Origin: CALOAD01 sp942491415
GTDB taxonomy: Bacteria > Cyanobacteriota > Vampirovibrionia > Gastranaerophilales > CALOAD01
NCBI GenBank assembly: GCA_942491415.1
Contig: CALOAD010000008.1
Location: 1 to 64,000, forward strand
Reading direction: 5' to 3'
Length of the DNA stretch: 64,000 bases
The position numbers and the translations under genes were made by a program. Positions 49,595-59,600 of the stretch are shown here, in pieces. The notes beneath the pieces were generated by a model. The model saw nothing but the letters and a program-made list of their open reading frames with translations. It searched no databases and was not told where the DNA came from. The stretch's first letter is position 1. The number at the start of each line of letters is the position of its first letter.

Positions 49595-50929
49595 TTATTT
49601 AACTTTCTTTTCTTTACGTTCTCTAAAAACAAGCCTTATAGGAGTTCCAAAGAATCCAAAAGCTTCTCTGAATTTTTTCTCCAAGTATCTTTTATAATTT
49701 TCTTTTACTAGTTTTAAGTCATTAATAAAAATGATAAAAGTAGGAGGTGCAACTCCTAATTGCGTAGCATAATAGGCTTTTAGTTTTTTGCCTTTTACAC
49801 TTGTAGGAGGGTTTAAAGCAAAAGCCTCTAATAATATTCTATTTAAAATACTTGTAGAAATCTTTTTATTGGCATGTGCATAGGTTTCAAGAGCCAAAGG
49901 AAAAAGTTTTTCGATTCTTTGCTTTGTTTTTGCACTAATAAAAAGCATTGGAGCAAAATCCAAGAATGGCGCCTCATCACGAATTTCTTTGGTATATTTA
50001 TTGATAGTCAAAGAATCTTTACCTTCAATGGTATCCCATTTATTCATTACTAAAATCAAGCCTTTTCCTGATTTTATAGCCATTTGAGATATTTTCTTAT
50101 CTTGATCTGTAAGACCTTCTTCAATATCAAGCAATAAAATTGCTATATCAGCATTATCAATAGCTTTTATTGCTCTAGTCACGGCAAATTTTTCAACGCC
50201 GTAATCAACTTTTGATTTTTTTCTTATACCTGCGGTATCAAGCAATACAAAGTTATTTCCCCCGTAGCAAACCTCTGTGTCTATTGTGTCTCTTGTTGTT
50301 CCTGCTATTTCACTTACGATAACACGTTCTTCTCCAAGTAAAGAATTGACCAAAGAGGATTTTCCCGCATTTGGTTTCCCTACGATAGCAAGTTTTATGG
50401 GAGCATCATCCTCATCGGGTACATATTCAGGTAAAACTGCCACCAATTCATCAAGCAAGTCACCAACACCGCCTGACCCATGCATCGCTGAAATAGAATG
50501 TGGTTCACCTATTCCTAACGAATAAAAGTCGTTTATATATAACTCTTTTTCAGGTGTATCAATTTTATTCACAGCAAGGAAAATCTTTTTGTCGATTCTT
50601 CTTAAAAGATTAGCTATGTCTATATCTATTGGGTTTAAACCTTCTATGCCATCTACTACAAAAATTATAGCATCAGCTTGCTCTGCCGCTATTTCGGCTT
50701 GTGCATATATAGACATCATTATTTCGTCTTCCATTCCGGGGACAATACCACCTGTATCGATTATGGTAAAATTATGTCTTGTCCATTCGACATCAAAATA
50801 AATTCGATCTCTTGTAACTCCCGGCATGTCGTCTACAATAGACTCTCTAGAGCCCACGAGTCTATTTACAAGTGTTGACTTGCCTACATTTGGTCTTCCG
50901 ACTATTGCTACTATAGGTTTTCTTTTCAT
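49595..50929 (-). CDS. der: Ribosome-associated GTPase Der (EngA)
   Basis: A 444-residue double GTPase. First G domain: G-R-P-N-V-G-K-S-T (11-19), D-T-G-G-I, N-K-I-D. Second: G-K-P-N-A-G-K-S-S (about 185), D-T-A-G-I-R-K-K, N-K-W-D. The C-terminal KH-like domain ends G-T-P-I-R-L-V-F-R-E-R-K. Essential for 50S maturation in most bacteria. It heads the der-plsY-gpsA run. Confidence 0.97.
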   Translation of the reverse strand: MKRKPIVAIVGRPNVGKSTLVNRLVGSRESIVDDMPGVTRDRIYFDVEWTRHNFTIIDTGGIVPGMEDEIMMSIYAQAEIAAEQADAIIFVVDGIEGLNPIDIDIANLLRRIDKKIFLAVNKIDTPEKELYINDFYSLGIGEPHSISAMHGSGGVGDLLDELVAVLPEYVPDEDDAPIKLAIVGKPNAGKSSLVNSLLGEERVIVSEIAGTTRDTIDTEVCYGGNNFVLLDTAGIRKKSKVDYGVEKFAVTRAIKAIDNADIAILLLDIEEGLTDQDKKISQMAIKSGKGLILVMNKWDTIEGKDSLTINKYTKEIRDEAPFLDFAPMLFISAKTKQRIEKLFPLALETYAHANKKISTSILNRILLEAFALNPPTSVKGKKLKAYYATQLGVAPPTFIIFINDLKLVKENYKRYLEKKFREAFGFFGTPIRLVFRERKEKKVK

Positions 50930-51041
50930 TATTTTCTACTTTATTAATTACTCACTTTCCTTAGTATAAATCAAACCAAAGATAATTGAAAATTATAAAG
51001 CCTGTGTATACGTAAAATTTAATACTTAATCAAATTATCAT

Positions 51042-51476
51042 TCAATTAAGTAACATAACTCCAAGGTTTAACAATACTGCAAAACTGACCCATATTGCAT
51101 AAGGGAACAATAAATAAGCAGCTGGTTTTGATACGTAATAAAAATACTTAATTGTAAGAATAATAAAAATCAGCAAAAAGATTATTTCAACAAAAGCTAA
51201 TGTTATTAAATGGTAGCCAAAAAATATTACCGTCCAGCCTCCATTTAAAATCAATTGCAATAAATAAAAAATAAGCCCTTTTCTTTTTTCAATAGAAGGT
51301 TTTTCAATTAACACAAGAAAAAAAGAAAGTCCTATTAAAAAATACAAAAGCATCCAAACAGGCGTGAAAACTTCATTTGGAGGTGTAAAAAAGGGTTTTT
51401 GTAACGATCCGTACCAGCTATCAATATTATTATAATTAACAAATACCGAACTTAAAGCGGGCAGATACCCTATCAA
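51042..51476 (-). pseudogene. TspO/MBR family membrane protein, start frameshifted
   Basis: The 144-codon frame codes for a five-helix TspO protein: W-Y-G-S-L-Q-K-P-F-F-T-P-P-N-E-V-F-T-P-V-W (about 21-41), the Trp-rich L-N-G-G-W-T-V-I-F-F-G block and P-Y-A-I-W-V-S-F-A. TspO binds porphyrins and other ligands in the membrane. The frame has no good start of its own (TTG at 51476), yet an ATG at 51510 with GGAG six bases before it lies one base out of phase. Removing one A from the A6 run after that ATG gives M-K-N-F-L-Y-S-I-F-S-L-L-I-G-Y-L-P, a natural N-terminus. So a one-base insertion, phase variation or a sequencing error is likely. Confidence 0.72.
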
Positions 51477-51586
51477 TAATGAAAAAATGGAATATAAAAA
51501 ATTTTTTCATAAAATACTCCACAAGAAATTAAACTTATGAAATACATTTTTCCATCATTAAAGCTTTTTTTAATGCCCTTAAAGTT

Positions 51587-52672
51587 TTATTTTAATCTTA
51601 TTTTAGTATCTTTATCAAAGAAAATAATTTTAGACACATCAAAAGATAAACGGGTTGGCTCATTTATATTAACAACTGCATCAGGCGGTAATTTTGCCTT
51701 AACCGAATAACCTGAAATATCAAAATGTACCAATTTTTCACTACCTAGCATTTCAATTAAATCGGGGGTTACTTCTATAAAAATTTCATCTTGTGGTTTT
51801 TTATAGAAATGTTCGGGTCTTATTCCCAAAATAACTTCTTTTTGTGCTAAATCATTGTTTTTTATAATTTCTAAAATTGAATCAAACGGTTTTATTAATT
51901 GATCCTGAATTAATATATCGTTATTTTCAGTTATTTTTACGTTTATAAAATTCATTGCAGGTGAGCCTATAAAGCCTGCTACAAAAATATTTTCGGGATT
52001 ATTATAAATATTATCGGGCGTATCGATTTGTTGAATAACTCCTGCGTTTAAAATAACTATTCTATCTCCCATTGTCAAAGCTTCTACCTGATCGTGAGTT
52101 ACATAGATAAAAGTTGTTTGAAGTTTCTTATGAAGTTTCTTAATTTCGCTTCTCATCTGTACTCTTAGCTTTGCATCAAGGTTAGATAGCGGCTCATCCA
52201 TAAGAAAAGCGGCAGGATTTCTCACAATTGCTCGTCCTAAAGCAACTCGCTGTCTTTGACCGCCTGATAATTGTTTTGGTTTTCGGTTCAAATATTCTGT
52301 TAAATCAAGAATAGAAGCAGCTTCTTTGACCCTCTTGTCAATATCACCTTTTTTGAATTTTCTCATTTTTAAACCAAAAGCCATATTATCGTAGACATTC
52401 ATATGCGGATAAAGGGCATAGTTTTGGAAGACCATTGCTATATCACGATCTTTGGGTGGAGTGTCATTGACTTTATTGTCTCCGATATAAATATCACCAT
52501 CAGTAATAGACTCAAGTCCTGCTATCATACGTAATATAGTTGTTTTACCGCATCCTGAAGGACCAACAAGCACAAGAAATTCTTTATCTTTTATTTCAAG
52601 ATTTATATCTTTTATTGTATGAACTTTATTATCATACGTTTTAGAGATATTTTTAAGCTCAACTTTTGCCAT
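51587..52672 (-). CDS. ABC transporter ATP-binding protein, MsmK/UgpC/MalK type
   Basis: A 361-residue ATPase. Walker A G-P-S-G-C-G-K-T-T (38-46), Q-loop V-F-Q-N-Y-A-L-Y-P-H, signature L-S-G-G-Q-R-Q-R-V-A, Walker B A-F-L-M-D-E-P-L-S-N-L-D, H-loop T-H-D. The C-terminal 120 residues are the TOBE-type regulatory domain of the CUT1 group with G-I-R-P-E-H. These energise uptake of oligosaccharides or glycerol phosphate. Permease and binding-protein genes are not next to it, so it may be a shared ATPase. Confidence 0.92.
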   Translation of the reverse strand: MAKVELKNISKTYDNKVHTIKDINLEIKDKEFLVLVGPSGCGKTTILRMIAGLESITDGDIYIGDNKVNDTPPKDRDIAMVFQNYALYPHMNVYDNMAFGLKMRKFKKGDIDKRVKEAASILDLTEYLNRKPKQLSGGQRQRVALGRAIVRNPAAFLMDEPLSNLDAKLRVQMRSEIKKLHKKLQTTFIYVTHDQVEALTMGDRIVILNAGVIQQIDTPDNIYNNPENIFVAGFIGSPAMNFINVKITENNDILIQDQLIKPFDSILEIIKNNDLAQKEVILGIRPEHFYKKPQDEIFIEVTPDLIEMLGSEKLVHFDISGYSVKAKLPPDAVVNINEPTRLSFDVSKIIFFDKDTKIRLK

Positions 52673-52739
52673 TTAATACTTGATTACCTAAAACTACGTT
52701 CGTGTGATTATTTTACCATGAGTATAAAAGAAATTTATA

Positions 52740-53897
52740 CTAAATTAAATCACCCTGCAATGGTTTTGGTTTATCGACAGGAACTATAAAATTAAAGGTA
52801 GAACCTTGTAATAATTCGCTTTCAACCCAAATAGAACCGCCCAGCTCTTCTATAATTTTTCTCGTTATAGAAAGACCTAAACCCGCACCGTTGCTTTTTT
52901 TGAGAGTATTCTCTGCTTTTTTATATTCTTCAAAAATAGCATCCAAATTTTCATTCGGAATGCCCGCTCCTGTATCTGTTATCGAGAATAACAAGTAAGA
53001 TTTATCTGTAAATCCCTCGTGAATGCTAATTTTATGATAATTCACAAAATCAAGATCAGGATGAGAAATTTTAAGCCTGACAGAGCCTGAATCTGTATAT
53101 CTCACAGCATTATCCAGCAAGTGCATAAGTGCTTCTTTTAACATAAGTTCGTCCGTATAACAGATTTTTTTAACAAGATCCTCTGTATCTATAGTGAAAG
53201 ATAATCTTTTTTCTTCCGAATAAGGACTTATTGCTCCTTTTACGGCAAGTATCACGTTATTGATATCAATGTTTTTATATTTAAATTCAATTTTGCCTGA
53301 TTCAAGTTTTGCAATATCAATAATACTATTCAGTAAAGATAACAGTCTATTTGCGTTTCTGCTGATTATTGAAATGTATTTTTCTTGTTTTTCTGAAAGT
53401 TCACCGCCCAGACCATCAGACAAAGCTTGCGAAAACCCTATAATAGAATGCATAGGAGTTTTTAGCTCATGAGACAACTCGGCGATAAATTGATTTTTAT
53501 CCTTACTGGCTTTTTTAGTTTTTTCATAATCATCAAGTATTGTATCCAGAAGGTTTTGCCTTTGAGTAACGTTCCGTATTGAGATAATTATCTTATCTCC
53601 TTCTTGAGAATCTGAAGCTGTTATTTCTACAAAAACCTGATGTCCTGTTTTTGTATTTATACTGATAACAGCAGATTTTTCTTTGCTTAAAGCTCTATAA
53701 ACCTGTTCAATTCCGCCATCAATAATAAAATTGATATTTTGTCCTATGGCTTCTTTTCTCGTATAGCCGAATATTTCTTGGCAACGTCTGTTCCAAAAAA
53801 CAATTTGTTTATTAAAATTTATAATTACAACTCCGTCAGGATGGTTGTTCAGTAGCTCTTCTTGACTGCCTGATTTAAAAAGTGACTTTAAATTCAT
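52740..53897 (-). CDS. Soluble PAS-histidine kinase
   Basis: A 385-residue kinase without membrane helices. PAS domain about 10-115 (P-D-G-V-V-I-I-N...V-F-W-N-R-R-C-Q-E-I-F-G-Y), phospho-acceptor His143 in L-S-H-E-L-K-T-P, N box H-L-L-D-N-A-V-R-Y, G1 D-T-G-A-G-I-P, G2 G-A-G-L-G-L-S. It senses a cytosolic signal. No regulator is adjacent; the orphan REC-LuxR proteins in the window are possible partners. Confidence 0.9.
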   Translation of the reverse strand: MNLKSLFKSGSQEELLNNHPDGVVIINFNKQIVFWNRRCQEIFGYTRKEAIGQNINFIIDGGIEQVYRALSKEKSAVISINTKTGHQVFVEITASDSQEGDKIIISIRNVTQRQNLLDTILDDYEKTKKASKDKNQFIAELSHELKTPMHSIIGFSQALSDGLGGELSEKQEKYISIISRNANRLLSLLNSIIDIAKLESGKIEFKYKNIDINNVILAVKGAISPYSEEKRLSFTIDTEDLVKKICYTDELMLKEALMHLLDNAVRYTDSGSVRLKISHPDLDFVNYHKISIHEGFTDKSYLLFSITDTGAGIPNENLDAIFEEYKKAENTLKKSNGAGLGLSITRKIIEELGGSIWVESELLQGSTFNFIVPVDKPKPLQGDLI

Positions 53898-53998
53898 ACT
53901 CTCACAAAAAATTTATATAATATCTTTAACACTGCAAACTAATATTAACATGCTAAATAGAATCAGAATAGTTATTAAGTTTTTTTTAATAAAAAACT

Positions 53999-54835
53999 TT
54001 AAACATTTTTTGAAGACATAGCTATATCATAGATTTCACGTTTTGAAATACCTGTAAAAATTGAAACAATTTTACTGATATCTTTAGTTGAAAATCCTTC
54101 TTTTTGCAATTGTTCTATTTTTTCTACAATCTTTGCATCAAGCTTAATGTCTGTTTTTTCAGCTTTTAGCACAGCCACAATTTCACCTTTTGGAGGTTTA
54201 TTTTTGTAATGTAAATAAATTTCTTCGACATTACCTGTTTTTATCTCTTCAAAAATTTTTGTAAGTTCTCTACCCACTGTTATTTCTCGTTTTGAGCTTA
54301 TATCTGTAAGTTCTTTAAGAGTTTTTACAAGCCTATTGGGTGATTCAAAAAATACAAGATTTGTATCAGAATATTTTTTCCAAAGTTTTTCTTTTTCAGA
54401 CAGGTTTTTGGGTAAAAAACCCACAAACGTAAATCCTGAATCTTTAATATTTGTAGCAGATAGAACAGTGGTTAGCGAACAAGCCCCCGGTAAAGGAATT
54501 ACGTTAATATTTTCTTTTTTTGCCATTTTAATTAATTCACTACCCGGATCTGATATCAAAGGAGTTCCTGCATCTGAGACCAAAGCTATATTTTTACCTT
54601 CGAGCATTAAATCAACAAGAGTTTTTGCTTTTTCTTTTTCACTAAATTTATGATAACTAAAAAGCTTTGTCTTTATTTCATAATGATTTAGAAGTTTTTG
54701 GGTTACTCTTGTATCTTCGCAAGCAATAAAATCAACTTCTTTGAGTACTCGAAGAACCCTTAATGTTATATCTTCAAGGTTGCCGATAGGCGTTGGGCAA
54801 ATATATAAAATACTTTTTTTATCCATTGAGCTCAT
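53999..54835 (-). CDS. rsmI: 16S rRNA 2'-O-methyltransferase RsmI
   Basis: A 278-residue tetrapyrrole-methylase-fold enzyme that methylates C1402 of 16S rRNA. C-P-T-P-I-G-N-L-E-D-I-T-L-R-V (10-24), A-C-E-D-T-R-V-T, L-V-S-D-A-G-T-P-L-I-S-D-P-G and F-F-E-S-P-N-R-L are the family blocks. Its start overlaps the TcdA-like gene by 17 bases. Confidence 0.96.
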   Translation of the reverse strand: MSSMDKKSILYICPTPIGNLEDITLRVLRVLKEVDFIACEDTRVTQKLLNHYEIKTKLFSYHKFSEKEKAKTLVDLMLEGKNIALVSDAGTPLISDPGSELIKMAKKENINVIPLPGACSLTTVLSATNIKDSGFTFVGFLPKNLSEKEKLWKKYSDTNLVFFESPNRLVKTLKELTDISSKREITVGRELTKIFEEIKTGNVEEIYLHYKNKPPKGEIVAVLKAEKTDIKLDAKIVEKIEQLQKEGFSTKDISKIVSIFTGISKREIYDIAMSSKNV

Positions 54836-55604
54836 TCATTTCTTTTATAAAACTGTTTACGACATAACTCGCCATAAAATAACCTGCAACCGGTGGAACA
54901 AATGGAACACTCGCCGGCGTAAATTTAGTTATAGAAATAACTTCACCACTTTGAGTATTTATAGTTTCATTTGTTTCAACTTTTTTAAGGTTTTGAGGAT
55001 GTTCAAAGCTTGTAACTACAGGCAAATTACTTTTAATATTTTCTGCTTTTAATTTGCTTAAAACATTTTTTATAAAGGGGCATTTCCCGGATTTGACTTC
55101 GGAAATATCTGCTATATAAAGCTTTGAGGGATCAAGTCTATTGCCTGCACCCATTGAACTGATAATAGGGATGTTTTTATCCTTGCAACTTTTTATAAGT
55201 TCAATTTTATATTTTAAAGTATCTATAGCATCTAAAACATAGTCAAAATCTTGCAATAAGGGATTAAGCTCCTTTGTGTAAAAGTCTTTAACCGTATTAA
55301 CTTTTATATGGGGATTTATTTGTTCAATTCGATCTTTCATAAGATCTGTTTTTTGCTTGCCCACATCAGGCAATAAAGCTAAAAGTTGCCTATTGATATT
55401 TGAAGCTGAAACAGTATCAAAATCAACTAAAGTAAGTTCGCCTACGCCACTTCTTGCCAGTGCATCAGCCGCATAAGCGCCAACACCACCAAGCCCGAAG
55501 ATCGCAACATGTTTTTTGAACAAACCTGCTTGGGCTTCTTCACCCCAGATCAGTTCGTTTCGGCTATAAATTTCGCTATTTTCAGTTTTATTTTTCATTT
55601 TCAA
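54819..55604 (-). CDS. tcdA: tRNA t6A dehydratase (TcdA/CsdL, E1-like)
   Basis: A 261-residue ThiF/MoeB-fold protein. G-L-G-G-V-G-A-Y-A-A-D-A-L-A-R-S-G (36-52) binds ATP; D-F-D, N-I-N-R-Q and D-A-I-D-T-L-K-Y-K follow. The last 40 residues with V-P-P-V-A-G-Y-F-M-A-S-Y-V-V and the lack of the zinc cysteines of MoeB favour the TcdA group, which cyclises t6A37 of tRNA to ct6A. Overlaps on both sides indicate one operon with dnaJ-like and rsmI. Confidence 0.85.
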   Translation of the reverse strand: MKMKNKTENSEIYSRNELIWGEEAQAGLFKKHVAIFGLGGVGAYAADALARSGVGELTLVDFDTVSASNINRQLLALLPDVGKQKTDLMKDRIEQINPHIKVNTVKDFYTKELNPLLQDFDYVLDAIDTLKYKIELIKSCKDKNIPIISSMGAGNRLDPSKLYIADISEVKSGKCPFIKNVLSKLKAENIKSNLPVVTSFEHPQNLKKVETNETINTQSGEVISITKFTPASVPFVPPVAGYFMASYVVNSFIKEMNELNG

Positions 55605-56610
55605 GATCTAAGAGTTTCTTATACAGTTTTTCTTGCTCCTCAGATGGATTTTCAGGGATTGTTATTTTTATTTTTGCCATATGGTCTCCAAAACCGGCAC
55701 TTTTCTTGGGTAGTCCTAAGTTTTTGAGTCTTAAAGATTTGCCCGATTGTGTCTTGGGAGGAATAGTTATTTTCACAACTCCATGAAGTGTTTTCGCCTC
55801 AGTAACAGTTCCGAAAAGAGCCTTTGCCGGAGAAATAGCAACTTCACCAATTACGTTATCACCTTCTATTTTAAGATTAGGATGTTTTCTATACTTGACA
55901 ACAAGGAATAAAGTGCCTTTTCTTCCGTATTCATCTGTTTTTCCTTCTTCCTGGAATCTGAATTTTGCACCTTCTTTTATGCCTTTAGGGATTTTGAGAT
56001 TTAATGTTCTTTGATTAGTTGCATAACCGCTACCGCCACATTTAGAACAGGCGCTACCTATTTGACCTTTGCATTCGGAGCATTTGTCCATAAAAGTTAC
56101 TTTTACAGATTTTGTGGTTTCACCCATTAAGTCTTCTAAATCTAAAGGAAGTTCCTGTGTTACATCAAGATTTTTTGCCGGTGGATGAGTTTGAGGATTT
56201 GTATAAGATCTAGCTCTTTTTGTATAGGCTGTTCTTGGATCTTTTTGGGCAAAATCACCGAACATCGCAGAGAAAAAGTCACTAAAGCCAAAGCCCCCAA
56301 GGTCTTCGAACCCTCCAAAACCACCCATGTTATCACCAAAATTTATATTGACATTTTCAAATCCCGGTGGTGGGGTGAAATCGGAACCTTGATTCCAATT
56401 TGAACCCAGTGAGTCATATCTTTTTCGCTTATTAGAATCTGAAAGTACTTCATAAGCTTCGTTTATATCCTTAAAATTTTCGGAGGCACCTACTGCTTTG
56501 TTGACATCAGGATGATATTTACGAGCCAATTTTCTGAATGCAGCTTTTATTTCTTTTTCAGATGCGTTTCTGGATACACCTAATATTTCGTAATAATCTT
56601 TATATTTCAT
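55588..56610 (-). CDS. DnaJ-like co-chaperone with a reduced zinc centre
   Basis: A 340-residue Hsp40. J domain (3-70) with H-P-D at 33-35 region, a G/F-rich linker (about 75-120), and a client-binding C-terminal half. Only C-S-E-C and C-S-K-C-G-G-S-G remain of the four C-x-x-C-x-G-x-G repeats in full DnaJ, so the zinc domain is about half size or a single site. It stimulates DnaK and holds substrates. No dnaK or grpE is adjacent. It begins the dnaJ-tcdA-rsmI run. Confidence 0.88.
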   Translation of the reverse strand: MKYKDYYEILGVSRNASEKEIKAAFRKLARKYHPDVNKAVGASENFKDINEAYEVLSDSNKRKRYDSLGSNWNQGSDFTPPPGFENVNINFGDNMGGFGGFEDLGGFGFSDFFSAMFGDFAQKDPRTAYTKRARSYTNPQTHPPAKNLDVTQELPLDLEDLMGETTKSVKVTFMDKCSECKGQIGSACSKCGGSGYATNQRTLNLKIPKGIKEGAKFRFQEEGKTDEYGRKGTLFLVVKYRKHPNLKIEGDNVIGEVAISPAKALFGTVTEAKTLHGVVKITIPPKTQSGKSLRLKNLGLPKKSAGFGDHMAKIKITIPENPSEEQEKLYKKLLDLENEK

Positions 56611-56661
56611 AGTTTAAACCGTTTTATTCTCTCAATTACACTTTATTTTAATCGATTATCG

Positions 56662-59600
56662 TTACTTTTGAAATAACCCTTGTAACGATTTGTTTTGAAG
56701 CTGATTAGCGATATTTAAACCTTTTTCAAAGGCTTTAGATGATTTAGTAATTGTACCAAGATCTTTATATAAAAAACATTGTAAAGCAAATAAATTTTGA
56801 TCTATAGCGAGTTTTAAAGCTTTTTCCGTGTACATTTTGGCTGTTTCAACATCACCTTTTTGCAAGTTTATTTTGCCTATAAGCTGTTGAATTAAAGACG
56901 CAAAAACAAAGTTATTAATCTCGGGTTTTTGAGCTACATCAAGAGCTTTTTGCGCTATAGATTCTGCTTCTTCCAAATTACCCGAATCCTTTTCCAGTTC
57001 CGCTATCAAGTACCATAACAGTAATGAAGGTAGTGCCAGTTTATTTCTTGAAACAAAGTTTATAAGCTCGTAATAAATATGCTTTGCCCGCTCAATGTCC
57101 CCTTCGTCCTTGAAAGCTTTCGCTAAAAGAGTTCTCAAAATAACAAGGAAATTATAATTGCCGGTTCCTTGCGATTGGTTTATCAAAGTGGATAAATCTT
57201 CTTTAATATTTGGTAATTTACCCTTTATAACATCATTTAACTGACTTATGAAGTTCCAATATAAGATCGATTCCGCATTATTTGGTATTTGAAGCAAAAT
57301 TGGTTTTACCTTTTCAAGAATTTCTTCCGAAACAGTAGCATTACCTTGGATTGTTACACAAAGAGCTTTGACAAGATATGCTGTCATTGTCATTTCCGGC
57401 ATGTTTGAATTTTGCGTTTGCTTGATTATATTTTCAATCTCAATCAATCCGTTTTTATTCCCCTGTAATGCCATTGATTCAGAGGAAACAAGCATTGTCT
57501 CAACTATAGTTTGATAAAGCTCTTCAACTTGCAAACCGCCTATTGTTTGTGACTCCTGAATTGCAGATTGTACAATCGGCAGTACCTTTTTTTGAGCTAC
57601 AGAAACAACCTCTTGAAATTTACCTAAATTACATAAAGGCTCTAATTTTGAAAAATTAAGCAATGCGTTTTCTAGAACCATAGACTCATCAAGCATAGAA
57701 AGCGCTTTGTCTATGCATTCTATAGCACCTAAAAAGTCTGCATTCAATTCGCAACTTTTTGATAAATAACTGCACAGCTCAAGTGTTTTTATGTTATTAC
57801 CTTCTTTTTCATAATATTCAAGAGCTTTTGTAAGATAAGGAATCGATTCCTGAGGTCTTGTTATATTGTTAATTTTGCCTAATTGTTCACAAATTTGAGC
57901 TTCATATTGTTCTTTATCAGGAATTTCAATATCGCTCAATAGTTGTATTTGTCGAGTTAAAGTTGTTGAATAAACATTAATATCACCTACACTTATTGCT
58001 TCTTGAGTGGCTATCTTCCACTGTTCAAAAGCTTTTTCTTTAATATTTGCATAATCAAAATAGCTTGCCGTGATTGAACTTGAAGATCGAGTATGCCCTT
58101 CAATGAAATTTGCAACATTTAAGCTGTAATTAACCTTATCTTCTTCTTCCAAAGAAAAATTAAGCACCGTTTCCCATATCATTTTATGCTTGAATAAATA
58201 ATTAAAATCATCAAACATAACAAAAAAACCATTAGCTGTAATCATTTGCATACACTCTTGAAATGACTTATTTTCTATTACAACAAGGGGTGGTAAAATG
58301 GCAGGCATAAATTTAGGACCGAATAAAGCTGCATAACAAATGACTTTGAATACCTCTTGAGAATAATTTTTAACACTCTCTAATCTTGCTTGAATAACTT
58401 GCTCAAGCGTTTCCGGAAGTTTTATTTTATCAAGCTGAGGATTGGCTAAAATTCGATCTTCTTCAGGCTGCAAAAGCCCTGTTTGCATAAGCAAAAGCAT
58501 TGTTTCTTCTAGATAAAGAGGTAATCCTTTTGAATTTTCAATCATTTGCGTTTTTATGTTATCAGGCAATACATCTTTACCCCCAAGCAAATTCATTACC
58601 ATTGAAATAATTTCCTGTTGCTCAAAAGGCTTTATCCTATAATTTAGAGAATTTTGTTCTCCTAAAACAGGAGCAAAGAAAAAATTATCAAGTGTAAAAT
58701 TCTTACTATGAGTGGCTATTAGTTTAATGTTTTGATCAAGAATATTATTTTCTATCAAAAATTTCAAACATTCATAAGAAGATCTATCAATATCTTCAAT
58801 ATCTTCGACCACTAATACAGTTTTGGTTTTGGAGCTGATTCGTATTAATAAACGACCGAGGGCAGCAAATGTAGATTGTTTATTTTCCAAAATAGATTGG
58901 TTATCATCATTAGGAATCGGTAATATAATATTTTTAATTGTATTTATAAAATTTAAATCTTCTTCTCCTAGATGATGTTTCATTGCTGTTTCAATTTTTT
59001 GAGAAGAATTATCATTATCAATATTGAAAGCAGGAAGGGCAAAAAGAGTCTTTAAGACATCTTGAAAATAAGAAAAAGGTACAGCATCATTATATTTTGA
59101 ACATTGTCCAAATAGCCATACAATATTTTCTTCAGCCAAAGCTTGCCTGGCGTTTGTTACTATAGAACTTTTACCGGCTCCTGCCGAGCCCGATATAGCG
59201 ATAGCTTTAGAGGGTATTTCTTCTTTTACCAAGCTTATTATGGCATTAAATATTTCTTCTGAAGGACGAACCTCACCAAGAAAAGGGGGTTCAGGTATTG
59301 ATGTCGATGTGTTTTCATTTTTGGTTTCTTTTGATTTTTTTTCTTCAGCCTCGGAAGGTTCAATATTTTTAACCTCTTTTGGTTGTACTTCTACAAATTG
59401 TGATTCTAAATTATATCGATATAAAGGTATTTCAGACTCTTTTACTGAAATTTTTTCAAAAGGGCATTGGTCTTTTAATAATTCATGAATTTGATGATCA
59501 ACAATTATATTTCCTGTTTGCCCAATTGATCTTTCCATTTGTGCATAATTTTTTTTATCATCTAAGGAGGCTAAAACTATTGCATACCTTAGTTTTAAAC

